Shown: one piece after another, positions 1 to 5,957 of the stretch
How positions within the stretch are numbered: the stretch's first letter is position 1
How the letters are laid out: the number at the start of each line of letters is the position of its first letter
DNA from: Pyrinomonadaceae bacterium
GTDB lineage: Bacteria; Acidobacteriota; Blastocatellia; Pyrinomonadales; Pyrinomonadaceae
Assembly (NCBI GenBank): GCA_026786155.1
Contig: JAJAYR010000081.1
Span: 1-6,929, forward strand
Direction of reading: 5' to 3'
Length of the DNA stretch: 6,929 nt
Made by a program: the position numbers and the translations under genes
Notes under the pieces: model-generated
The model's input: the letters and a program-made list of their open reading frames with translations, nothing else
What the model was told of the DNA's origin: nothing
Databases searched by the model: none

Positions 1-20
1 CAATCAAGCGGGCGGTTGTT

Positions 21-116
21 CGACGCTTTCAGCGTCGGAATGTTCTTTTGCTGACGTAGGGATGCGCTCATTACATTCGCTTTCCCTACGCTATAATGTT
101 GGTCGCCTTCGGCGAC
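21..116. repeat. REP-like cluster of three short hairpins
   Basis: Three inverted repeats follow one another in intergenic DNA. The first is CGACGCT-TTC-AGCGTCG (21-37). The second has arms CGTAGGGA (55-62) and TCCCTACG (83-90), with an inner GCG/CGC pair at 64-66 and 78-80. The third is GTCGCC-TTC-GGCGAC (102-116). The first and third have short GC-rich stems closed by the same TTC triloop, a style typical of dispersed extragenic palindromic (REP/BIME-like) elements. There is no T-tract after any stem, so they are not ordinary terminators. No coding frame is supported here. That this is a multicopy genomic repeat is inference, because only one copy is in the window. Confidence 0.5.
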
Positions 117-170
117 AAAAACTAAAATCGCGTAAGGTGAGCTGGTAATTGAAAATGTTAATTCCTTTCC

Positions 171-290
171 GGCGCAAACCTGAAACCAAAGCGTTTTTCG
201 GACGTAGTAAAAAATTATGAAAAAGTATCTTTTAAAAATAAAATAATTAAATTACGTCCGCTAATTTTTGAAACGATTGATTTTTGCGCC
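171..290. other. Nested inverted repeats upstream of the SRPBCC gene
   Basis: GGCGCAAA (171-178) is mirrored by TTTGCGCC (283-290). Inside that pair, CGGACGTA (199-206) is mirrored by TACGTCCG (253-260), and this inner stem continues through a G-T wobble and AATTAT (213-218) with ATAATT (243-248). The central part (about 208-252) is almost pure A/T. The block lies directly before the ribosome binding site of the gene at 325. It could be a leader structure, a promoter region or a small degenerate mobile element. I saw no clear -35/-10 pair. Confidence 0.35.
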
Positions 291-324
291 TCGGTTTGCC
301 AATCTGCTTTGAGAGAGAAAATTT

Positions 325-786
325 ATGGCAGAACATATTTTAGAGCGCAAGCAAATCATCGAACGACCGCTGGCGGAAGTTTTCGACTTTTTCGCCGATG
401 CCGGAAACTTGGAAAAAATCACGCCGCCGGAATTGAATTTTAAGATTATTACGCCGTCGCCGATTGACATCAAAAAAGGTGCGTTCATTGATTATCAATT
501 AAAATTACGCGGTATTCCGATAACTTGGAAAACCGAAATTACGCAATGGAATCCGCCGCACGATTTTGTTGACACCGCGCTGAAAAGCCCTTATAAACAA
601 TGGATTCACCGGCATACTTTTGAAACGGGCGAAAATGGTGAAACGATTATGCAAGACCGTGTGCGTTATCGTTTGCCGTTTGAGCCGTTCGGCGACTTGG
701 CGCATTGGTATATTAAACGCGAACTCAAATATATTTTCGATTATCGTTACAAAGTGATTGAAGAAATTTTCCAGCCGAAAAAATAA
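325..786 (+). CDS. SRPBCC-fold (START/Bet v1-like) small-molecule-binding family protein
   Basis: A 153-residue cytoplasmic protein with no signal peptide or membrane segment, close to the usual length of a stand-alone SRPBCC domain. The order of features fits the fold: an N-terminal strand and helix (residues 3-30, ending AEVFDFFADAGNLEKITPP), then beta strands including WKTEI (68-72), SPYKQWIHRHTF (88-99) and DRVRYRLPF (111-119), and a long C-terminal helix (about 123-148) that would close the hydrophobic pocket. The pattern 'lEKITPPeLnF ... LRGIPITWKTEI ... Q(D)RVRYrlPF' resembles COG4276-type proteins, which sometimes occur beside or fused to NAD-dependent epimerases. No ligand can be read from the sequence. 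The ATG at 325 follows a GAGAGAG ribosome binding site (311-317) at good spacing. The gene stands alone and converges on the metallo-hydrolase gene. The family call is firm; the role is unknown. Confidence 0.85.
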   Translation: MAEHILERKQIIERPLAEVFDFFADAGNLEKITPPELNFKIITPSPIDIKKGAFIDYQLKLRGIPITWKTEITQWNPPHDFVDTALKSPYKQWIHRHTFETGENGETIMQDRVRYRLPFEPFGDLAHWYIKRELKYIFDYRYKVIEEIFQPKK

Positions 787-821
787 TTTCACCGAGCCGA
801 TTTCAATAAAATGCCAGACAA

Positions 822-885
822 ATTCGGAAGAGATGAGAGATAAAATCTATCAGTTATCATCTCTCATCTCTCATTTATTCCGAAT
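822..885. terminator. Long hairpin between convergent genes, probable bidirectional terminator
   Basis: GAGATGAGAGAT (830-841) is perfectly complementary to ATCTCTCATCTC (859-870), a 12-bp stem with a 17-nt loop. Outside it ATTCGGAA (822-829) pairs with TTCCGAAT (878-885) across a 7-nt bulge. The structure lies between the stop codons at 786 (+) and 917 (-). On the + strand it is followed by CGTTTTGT, a short T run. The T-tract is poor on both strands, so efficient Rho-independent termination is not certain. The right arm contains a tandem CATCTCT heptamer. Confidence 0.5.
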
Positions 886-916
886 CGTTTTGTATTCCAA
901 TCAACTGAAATTTGCT

Positions 917-1741
917 CTAAAACTCAATCCATTCGGTCGGTTCGCGGTGATAGGAAATCGTAATCTGCGTTTCGGCTTTGAACAGCGGCGAGCGCATTTT
1001 CAGGGCGGTTTGCGCCGTCAAACGCGCCAGATGCGGGTCGTTAGCGCGTTGTGAAAGATGCGCCAGAACGATTTCACGCGCCGTGCCGTCGAATTCGCCG
1101 GTTAGCCATTCGGCTAAATCTTCGTTGGAGATATGTCCGGTGCGCGACAAAATGCGCTGTTTCAAATCCCAACTGTAAATCGGGCAGGTTTTCAGCATAT
1201 CGCGGTCGTGGTTCGATTCGATGACGATGCCGTCGCAGCCGCGCAATTTTTCTTTTATCAAAGTCGTAAAACAGCCGAAATCCAGAACGGTCGCCAATTT
1301 TACGCCCGCGCTTTTCGCCACGAAACCAAAATTGTCCGCCGCGTCGTGCGGAACGCTGAACGGCTCAAAATCTATGTCGCCGATGCGAAAATCTTTGCTC
1401 GATTCGATTTCAACGACGCGATTTTTCACCGCGTCGGCGCGTTTCTGCAGCTCGTCATTTGATTTGTTGGCTTTTTCGCGCAAATAAGCGTGTTTTGTTT
1501 CGCCCGAAATAAAAACCGGACAGTTGACGGTGTTCAGCAAAACGCGCAAGCCGCCCGCATGGTCGCCGTGTTCGTGCGTAATTAAAATCGCGTCGAGTTC
1601 CCCGTAATCAACGCCGACCAGCGCGAGCCGCCGCAGAGTTTCCTTCGCGCTCAAGCCGACATCAACCAGAACTTTTGTTTTTTCGGTGCAGATAACGACC
1701 GAATTGCCCGTCGAACCGCTGCCGAGAACCGTGAACTTCAT
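917..1741 (-). CDS. Metallo-beta-lactamase-fold hydrolase, WalJ/YycJ type
   Basis: A 274-residue protein, full length for the family, without signal peptide. The N-terminus MKFTVLGSGSTGNS is the typical opening of YycJ/WalJ-type proteins. The metal-binding signature THEHGDHAGG carries H56, H58, D60 and H61. Further likely ligands are H132 in PHDAADNFGF and D154 in ATVLDFG. Conserved later blocks are ESNHD (175-179), TGHISNEDLAEWL (201-213) and LAHLSQRANDP (226-236). Known family members in Firmicutes have been linked to nuclease activity and mismatch repair; whether that applies here is inference, and there is no walRK context. The gene starts one base before the end of the upstream SDR gene (TAATG at 1739-1743), so its translation is probably coupled to it. 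Reading on the minus strand, transcription would run into the hairpin at 822-885. Another possibility is a general RNase Z/J-like phosphodiesterase of unknown substrate. Confidence 0.88.
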   Translation of the reverse strand: MKFTVLGSGSTGNSVVICTEKTKVLVDVGLSAKETLRRLALVGVDYGELDAILITHEHGDHAGGLRVLLNTVNCPVFISGETKHAYLREKANKSNDELQKRADAVKNRVVEIESSKDFRIGDIDFEPFSVPHDAADNFGFVAKSAGVKLATVLDFGCFTTLIKEKLRGCDGIVIESNHDRDMLKTCPIYSWDLKQRILSRTGHISNEDLAEWLTGEFDGTAREIVLAHLSQRANDPHLARLTAQTALKMRSPLFKAETQITISYHREPTEWIEF

Positions 1742-2520
1742 TATTTATCTTCAAATTTCGGGCGCAGAAAACTTCCGATGGTGCGCGTTACCAAAAAATT
1801 CGGCGTGAGCGTTCCGAAAACCGAAACGGCGTAATTCGTCCAACCGGAGACGACCGTTGACTGCCCGCGCCGAACCGCATTCAAAGCCGTTTCGACGACT
1901 GCTTCGGGCGTTTCCATTCCCTTCATTTTGAAAGGTTCGGCATTGGCGGCGGCAAAAAAATTCGTATCCGTCGGACCCGGACAAAGTGCCGTTACGACGA
2001 TGTTATGCGAACGATTTTCTTCGGCAATCGCTTCGCTGAAGGAAGTTACGAACGCTTTGGTCGCCGCGTAAGTCGCCATAAACGGAAGCGGCTGAAAACT
2101 CGCCGTCGAAGCGACGTTGATGATTACGCCGCTTTTCCGCTCGCGCATTTTTTGTAAGTAACGATGCGTTAGCGCGACTAAAGCCGTGATATTGAGGTTT
2201 ATCATTTTCAGTTCACTCTCGATGTCGAGCCGCGCAAAATCGCCCATCGAACCGAAACCGGCGTTGTTGATTAACCATTCGATTTCAAATCCGTGTTTTT
2301 CCGTTTCGGCAAATAAACGCGAATCGGCATCCGGCGCGGTCAAATCGAGCGCGACGTAATGCGCCGTAATTTGATGTTCGAGCATCAATTCGTCGCACAA
2401 TTCGTGCAGTTTATCCGCCGAACGCGCGACGAGAACGAGGTTGTGTTTTTCCGCCGCGAGTTTGACGGCGAACGCTTTGCCGATGCCGCCGGACGCGCCC
2501 GTGATGAGTGTCGCTTTCAT
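1741..2520 (-). CDS. Short-chain dehydrogenase/reductase (classical SDR, COG0300 type)
   Basis: A 259-residue NAD(P)-dependent oxidoreductase. The cofactor loop TGASGGIG lies at residues 7-14. ALDLT (57-61) is the adenine-pocket motif and NNAG is at 85-88. The expected catalytic set is N110, S138 (in INVAS), Y151 and K155 (in YAATK). PGPTDTNFF (181-189) follows, as in classical SDRs. An R33 just after the second strand (LVLVARS) hints at NADP(H) preference. The C-terminus (about 228-253) is hydrophobic and may pack on a membrane or on a partner. I chose the ATG at 2520 because GAG lies 5-7 bases upstream of it; the frame also extends to a TTG at 2529, but nothing supports that start. The stop overlaps the start of the metallo-hydrolase by one base. 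The substrate cannot be told; an acyl or ketone carbonyl substrate is usual for this group. Confidence 0.9.
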   Translation of the reverse strand: MKATLITGASGGIGKAFAVKLAAEKHNLVLVARSADKLHELCDELMLEHQITAHYVALDLTAPDADSRLFAETEKHGFEIEWLINNAGFGSMGDFARLDIESELKMINLNITALVALTHRYLQKMRERKSGVIINVASTASFQPLPFMATYAATKAFVTSFSEAIAEENRSHNIVVTALCPGPTDTNFFAAANAEPFKMKGMETPEAVVETALNAVRRGQSTVVSGWTNYAVSVFGTLTPNFLVTRTIGSFLRPKFEDK

Positions 2521-2664
2521 AAATCTCAAATTGTGGTTTGTTTGTTAATATAATCCTCAAACACCTGACTGTTTTCGGATGAAAAATATCCGTATCGGGA
2601 ATTTTCTTTCAACCGTTAATATCATTTTGCGGAAAAACATAATTACCGTCAAATTTTTCACGGC

Positions 2665-2694
2665 GGCGGATTAAAATCGAATACGCCTTTTTTT
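2665..2694 (+). terminator. Terminator-like hairpin with T7 tract in the trmFO leader
   Basis: GGCG (2665-2668) pairs with CGCC (2684-2687). A G-A mismatch and an inner ATT/AAT stem (2670-2672 with 2680-2682) follow, enclosing a 7-nt loop. Seven T residues (2688-2694) come directly after the stem. The stem is short, but the geometry is that of a weak intrinsic terminator reading on the + strand. No + strand gene precedes it, so it could be an attenuator in a long trmFO leader, the end of a short RNA, or chance. Confidence 0.3.
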
Positions 2695-2761
2695 ACGAGA
2701 AACACTTTGCGTCTTAACGTGATAGTTTGTCTCGCGCCAAGCCGCAAACAACATCAGGGAA

Positions 2762-2781
2762 AACAAAAGTGAACAAAAGTG
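2762..2781. repeat. Tandem 10-bp direct repeat AACAAAAGTG x2
   Basis: AACAAAAGTG occurs twice without a gap (2762-2771 and 2772-2781), about 125 bp upstream of the trmFO start. Tandem 10-bp units put two copies on the same face of the helix, so it could be a binding site for a regulator. It may equally be a small replication duplication. No known regulator motif is recognised. Confidence 0.35.
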
Positions 2782-2906
2782 GCGGCAACTTAGTTTGTCA
2801 TTACAACCCGGCTTTAACAAATTTGGCGGTCAAAATTCTTTTCAATCTTTTACGGCGGCATCACATAACTTCACTATTGGCGTTGAAATAGTTACGATTA
2901 AAAAGT

Positions 2907-4247
2907 ATGGAAAAGATAAATGTAATTGGCGGCGGGCTTGCCGGAGTCGAAGCGGCGTGGCAGGCGGCGGAAACCGGCGCGAAGGTTCGACTTTACGAGA
3001 TGCGCCCCGTTTCGCAAACGCCCGCGCACCGGACGGAAAATCTGGCGGAAATTGTTTGTTCAAATTCGCTGAAAACCGATGAAAAGGGAAGTGCGCCGTA
3101 TCTTTTGAAGGAAGAACTGCGGCGCGGCAATTCTTTGGTGATGAAAGCGGCGGAAGCGACGAAAGTTCCGGCGGGCGCGGCGTTGGCGGTTGATAGAGCG
3201 AAGTTTTCGGAATATATCACGCGGGAAATTGAAGCGCATCCGAATATCGAGTTAATCCGCGAAGAAATCAAGACGATTCCGCCCGATGAAATTACGATTA
3301 TTGCGACCGGACCTTTAACTTCTGAAAGTTTAACCGCTGAAATAATTAAGTTCACGGGCGACGACCAACTTTATTTTTACGACGCGATTGCGCCGATTGT
3401 CGCGGCGGATTCGATTGATATGAGCATCGCTTTCAAAGCGGCGCGTTACGGCAAAGGCGGCGACGATTACGTTAATTGTCCGTTTGACCGAGACCAATAC
3501 GCGCGATTTTACGGTGAATTGATTGAAGCGAAATCAGTTCCGCTCAAAAGATTTGAGGACACGAAATGGTTTGAAGCGTGTCTGCCGATTGAAGAACTGG
3601 CGCGGCGCGGCATTGACACCTTGCGTTTTGGCTGTATGAAGCCGGTCGGTTTGCCCGTTCCGGCGACGGGACGCGAACCTTACGCCGCTGTGCAACTGCG
3701 GCAGGAAGATTTGATGGCGGACGCTTTTTCGCTGGTCGGATTTCAAAATCATCTCAAATACGGCGAACAGGAACGAGTTTTGAAATTGATTCCGGGATTG
3801 GAAAACGCCGAGTTTTTGCAGTTCGGGCAGATTCACCGCAACACTTTTATCAACTCGCCGCAGATTTTATTTGAAACTCTGCAAACTAAAAAACAGCCGA
3901 AATTATTTTTCGCCGGGCAAATTACCGGCGTGGAAGGCTACGTCGAATCGGTCGGCACGGGTTGGCTTGCCGGATTGAACGCGGCGCGAATCGTTCGCGG
4001 CGAAGATTTGCTAATCGCGCCGGAAACATCGGCAATCGGCGCACTTTGCCGTTACGTTTCAAACGTCGCCACGAAGAATTTTCAGCCGGTTAATATCACG
4101 TTCGGCTTGCTTTCCGAATTGCCGGTCGAACTTCGTAAAAAATACCGCAACAAACGCGAACGGCACGGCGTTCAGGTCGAAATCGCGCTCGCAGATTGGG
4201 ACAAATGGTTAAATCGAATTGATAAACGAATTACCGCCAACGTATGA
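2907..4247 (+). CDS. trmFO: tRNA (uracil-54-C5)-methyltransferase, folate- and FAD-dependent (TrmFO)
   Basis: A 446-residue cytoplasmic flavoprotein, the normal family length. It makes 5-methyluridine at position 54 of the tRNA T-loop, taking carbon from 5,10-methylene-tetrahydrofolate instead of S-adenosylmethionine. The FAD-binding Rossmann motif VIGGGLAGVEAAWQ opens the protein (G8, G10, G13, E15), and YEMRP (30-34) follows the second strand. The family block VCSNSLKTDE holds C51, and WFEACLPIEE holds C225; these match the two cysteines known to be needed in studied TrmFO proteins. Other hallmarks are YDAIAPIV (158-165), NCPF (190-193), RFGCMKPVGLP (240-250) and the C-terminal FAD block FFAGQITGVEGYVESVGTG (334-352). 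The ATG at 2907 starts right at the Rossmann strand, with only a weak AAAAAG upstream. Its stop overlaps the next small gene by four bases (ATGA). All key residues are present, so the gene looks intact. Confidence 0.97.
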   Translation: MEKINVIGGGLAGVEAAWQAAETGAKVRLYEMRPVSQTPAHRTENLAEIVCSNSLKTDEKGSAPYLLKEELRRGNSLVMKAAEATKVPAGAALAVDRAKFSEYITREIEAHPNIELIREEIKTIPPDEITIIATGPLTSESLTAEIIKFTGDDQLYFYDAIAPIVAADSIDMSIAFKAARYGKGGDDYVNCPFDRDQYARFYGELIEAKSVPLKRFEDTKWFEACLPIEELARRGIDTLRFGCMKPVGLPVPATGREPYAAVQLRQEDLMADAFSLVGFQNHLKYGEQERVLKLIPGLENAEFLQFGQIHRNTFINSPQILFETLQTKKQPKLFFAGQITGVEGYVESVGTGWLAGLNAARIVRGEDLLIAPETSAIGALCRYVSNVATKNFQPVNITFGLLSELPVELRKKYRNKRERHGVQVEIALADWDKWLNRIDKRITANV

Positions 4248-4408
4248 AAATTTTCGGCGTTCTTTTACAAATTGCAGAATTATTTGAAGGGCATTTTAAC
4301 TGGCGCGGATTGGCGCAGTTGCTCCTGCTCGTGCTGATGGCGTTAATCGCCGTCGGCTTCGCCGTTTTCGTCAGTTACAAAGCGTTTCAATCGAAATCTA
4401 AGAAATAG
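4244..4408 (+). CDS. Small single-pass membrane protein of unknown function
   Basis: A 54-residue frame whose ATG sits inside the trmFO stop (ATGA, 4244-4247) and whose TAG ends one base before the permease start. Residues 1-22 form an amphipathic head containing MKIFGVLLQIAELFEGHFNW. A continuous hydrophobic stretch of about 20 residues follows (roughly 23-43, rich in L, V, A, G and F), and then a lysine-rich tail ending SKSKK. The charge pattern suggests the C-terminus stays in the cytoplasm. The exact packing between two real genes, with overlap on one side and a 1-bp gap on the other, is the main argument that it is translated. I recognise no family. It could serve as an accessory subunit of the permease or simply be a small inner-membrane protein. 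No Shine-Dalgarno sequence is visible, so coupled translation is likely. Confidence 0.65.
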   Translation: MKIFGVLLQIAELFEGHFNWRGLAQLLLLVLMALIAVGFAVFVSYKAFQSKSKK

Positions 4409-4409
4409 A

Positions 4410-5138
4410 ATGCCATTTGAAATTTTGATCGTTCTCGCCGTTTTTTTCGTCGCCGTACTTTATTCGTCGGTCGGACACGGCGGCGCGTCGGGTTATCTGG
4501 CGGTGATGGCGTTGCTTGCCGTCGCGCCCGAAATCACGCGCCCGACGGCTTTGGTTTTGAATTTGTTCGTCGCGTCAATCGCTTTTGTGCAGTTTTACCG
4601 CGCCGGAAATTTCGATTGGAAGATTTTTCTGCCGTTTGCGGCGGCTTCCGTGCCGCTGGCTTTTGTCGGCGGCAGTATTCATTTGCCGACGACCGTTTAT
4701 AAAACGATTCTCGGCGTAACTTTAATGCTGGCGGCAATTCGTTTGGCGGTAAACTTAAAATCGGAACGCGAACCGCACGCGCCGCAAGTGTGGATTTGTT
4801 TGCTTATCGGCGCGATTTTGGGTTTGGTTTCCGGTCTGGTTGGTGTCGGCGGCGGAATTTTTCTAACGCCGATTCTGCTTTTGATGAATTGGACGGAAAC
4901 CAAGAAAGCGGCGGGAATTTCCGCGCTGTTTATTCTGGTCAATTCGATTGCGGGACTTTTGGGAAATCGAGCGCAGGTTTTGGAATTACCGTCGTTCGTC
5001 TGGATTTGGATTACGGCAGCGGCTGTCGGCGGAATTATCGGCGCGACTTTGGGAAGTTTCCGGTTCAATTCGCTGACTTTGCGAAGAGTTTTGGCGTGCG
5101 GGTTGCTGATTGCGGGCGTGAAATTGATTTTCACATAA
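4410..5138 (+). CDS. TauE/SafE-family membrane permease (sulfite/organosulfonate exporter type)
   Basis: A 242-residue, very hydrophobic inner-membrane protein with about eight predicted membrane segments, the normal size of the family. It shows the two-fold internal repeat of TauE/SafE proteins: SSVGHGGASGYLAV (19-32) near the start of the first half and GLVGVGGGIFLTPILL (142-157) near the start of the second, separated by a charged loop (about 117-126, LKSEREPHAP). TRPTALVLN (43-51) and TKKAAGISALFILVNS (164-179) are the matching helix-start blocks. Members move sulfite, sulfoacetate or other small anions; the substrate here cannot be inferred. It is the third gene of the trmFO cluster, one base after the 54-residue gene, with no good ribosome binding site, which fits translational coupling. 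A structured 3' region and a bidirectional terminator follow. Confidence 0.88.
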   Translation: MPFEILIVLAVFFVAVLYSSVGHGGASGYLAVMALLAVAPEITRPTALVLNLFVASIAFVQFYRAGNFDWKIFLPFAAASVPLAFVGGSIHLPTTVYKTILGVTLMLAAIRLAVNLKSEREPHAPQVWICLLIGAILGLVSGLVGVGGGIFLTPILLLMNWTETKKAAGISALFILVNSIAGLLGNRAQVLELPSFVWIWITAAAVGGIIGATLGSFRFNSLTLRRVLACGLLIAGVKLIFT

Positions 5139-5151
5139 ATGAAAAGGTCGA

Positions 5152-5212
5152 GTTTCACAATCTATGCTGATGTAAAATTGTTTGCATAATTCTTCAGCAT
5201 AAATTTTGAAAC
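5152..5212. other. Extended imperfect hairpin in the 3' region of the permease gene
   Basis: GTTTCA (5152-5157) pairs with TGAAAC (5207-5212). AAT (5159-5161) pairs with ATT (5203-5205), with one mismatch on either side. TATGCTGA (5163-5170) pairs with TCAGCATA (5194-5201). Inside, TGTAAA (5171-5176) can pair with TTTGCA (5181-5186) around an ATTG tetraloop, leaving a 7-nt bulge. About 23 pairs can form in a 61-base span. No T-tract follows directly, so it is not itself an intrinsic terminator. It may be a stabilising 3'-end structure, a small RNA or a remnant of a short repeat element. Confidence 0.4.
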
Positions 5213-5222
5213 ACCGCCAAAT

Positions 5223-5261
5223 AAAAAAGCCTGAATTTTGAAAATTCAGACTTTTTATTTT
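5223..5261. terminator. Bidirectional Rho-independent terminator
   Basis: CTGAATTTT (5231-5239) and AAAATTCAG (5241-5249) form a perfect stem. It is extended by AAAAAG (5224-5229) pairing with CTTTTT (5251-5256), past a C-A mismatch. On the + strand the stem is followed by TTTTTATTTT. On the minus strand it is followed by a T-rich run (the complement of 5222-5229). It lies between the convergent stops at 5138 and 5281 and should end both transcripts. Confidence 0.85.
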
Positions 5262-5280
5262 AATCTGACTTATCAATCAA

Positions 5281-5877
5281 TTAGAAGGGAAGCGGAAACG
5301 GAATTTTGCTGCGCCAGTCGCCGCTGCCTTGCCGGTTGCGGCGATTGTTGCGGTTATTCCGGTTGTTGTTGTTGTAATTATAAGCATTTGCCAGAACGTC
5401 TAAATCCTGACGAATGCGTGACCATTCGTTTTGAATGTTGCCGTTCAAACGGGCGCGGGAAACGGCGCGGTCAAGCTGATTTCCTAATTGCAGAACGCGC
5501 TGCGCTTCGTCGACACTCTGGTTATAATCGCCGCGATTGTCATATTCGTCATCGAGATTTCTCGCCGCGCCCGCAAAATCTTCAGCTAATCGGTTGATGC
5601 GGTCTTCACGGTTGCGGTCGTTATAACGACTGTTGTCGAGTTCGCGGTCGAGCCGACGTTCAAATTGTTGGCTGCGATTTTTCAAGTTTCTGACGGTTGA
5701 CTGAAGGTTGCGATTATTTCTGCCGCCGCGATTATTGCGATAATCGTCGTTGCGCGAATAATCGTCGTCGTCATCACGGTCGCGGTCATTGCGCCACTGC
5801 GCCGAAGCGATTGACGGCAAACTCAAAACAAGCAGCGAAAAAGCCAAGACACCGATAAAATTTCTCAAACGATTCAT
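5281..5877 (-). CDS. Secreted Asn/Arg/Asp-rich helical protein of unknown function
   Basis: A 198-residue protein with a clear Sec signal peptide: MNRLRN, a hydrophobic core (about 8-22), then IASA before QWRND, so cleavage is likely after A26. The mature chain begins with a very acidic/basic linker (DRDRDDDDDYSRNDDY, 31-46) and an N/R/G-rich run. A predicted helical middle follows (about 57-165) with two related segments, LKNRSQQFERRLDREL (65-80) and LGNQLDRAVSRARLNG (131-146). The second segment leads into NEWSRIRQDLDVLANAYN (150-167). A low-complexity N/R tail (168-183) and an unusual C-terminus KIPFPLPF end it. I recall similar proteins, often in several copies, from Acidobacteria, but no function is known. 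The start at 5877 has an ideal AAGGAG nine bases upstream; the frame extends to a TTG at 5946, which would bury the signal peptide. Periplasmic or cell-surface location is inferred. Confidence 0.85.
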   Translation of the reverse strand: MNRLRNFIGVLAFSLLVLSLPSIASAQWRNDRDRDDDDDYSRNDDYRNNRGGRNNRNLQSTVRNLKNRSQQFERRLDRELDNSRYNDRNREDRINRLAEDFAGAARNLDDEYDNRGDYNQSVDEAQRVLQLGNQLDRAVSRARLNGNIQNEWSRIRQDLDVLANAYNYNNNNRNNRNNRRNRQGSGDWRSKIPFPLPF

Positions 5878-5886
5878 AAAATTTTT

Positions 5887-5892
5887 CTCCTT
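5887..5892 (-). promoter_or_regulatory. Ribosome binding site AAGGAG of the secreted-protein gene
   Basis: CTCCTT on the + strand reads AAGGAG on the minus strand, nine bases before the ATG at 5877. It fixes the start there and places the signal peptide at the N-terminus. It is one of the two best Shine-Dalgarno matches in the window. Confidence 0.85.
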
Positions 5893-5957
5893 AAAAACTA
5901 AAAATAACTCTTTTCGGCAGCGCGGGCTTTTGCTTTTCGGTTTCAACGAGCAGTGCC

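Larger units (their letters stand above)
2521..2906. other. Divergent intergenic region between the SDR gene and trmFO
   Basis: This 386-bp stretch separates two divergent transcription units and should hold the promoters of both. It is AT-rich. TATAAT occurs on the + strand at 2549-2554, and its complement offers TATATT for the SDR direction, but neither has a convincing -35 hexamer at 16-18 bases. A terminator-like hairpin (2665-2694) and a 10-bp tandem repeat (2762-2781) are listed separately. Two tiny frames (an ATG at 2579, 31 codons; a GTG at 2769, 40 codons) have no codon or homology support. The trmFO start at 2907 has only AAAAAG before it and no clear Shine-Dalgarno sequence. Confidence 0.5.

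Noticed and set aside
978..1487. Several + strand frames opposite the metallo-hydrolase
   Set aside because: The minus-strand frame carries all metal-binding motifs at full length; the + strand frames have no family features.
2521..2529. TTG start giving the SDR three extra residues
   Set aside because: The ATG at 2520 has a GAG ribosome binding site at proper distance and begins right at the first Rossmann strand; the TTG has neither advantage.
2769..2891. Forty-codon frame starting with GTG and preceded by AGGGA, ending just before trmFO
   Set aside because: The ribosome binding site is plausible, but the frame spans the tandem repeat and shows no protein-like pattern or recognisable leader peptide.
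4697..5170. Frames on both strands over the permease gene (minus 4697-5158 and + 4790-5170)
   Set aside because: They overlap a clear TauE/SafE protein with the two-fold family motif; both are compositional shadows.
5238..5597. Cysteine-rich + strand frame opposite the secreted protein
   Set aside because: It is antisense to a gene with a signal peptide and ribosome binding site; its Cys runs are the complement of the Asn-rich low-complexity codons, and its start lies within the terminator.
5878..5946. TTG start extending the secreted protein by 23 residues
   Set aside because: The AAGGAG at 5887-5892 points to the ATG at 5877, and the extension would place basic residues before the signal peptide.
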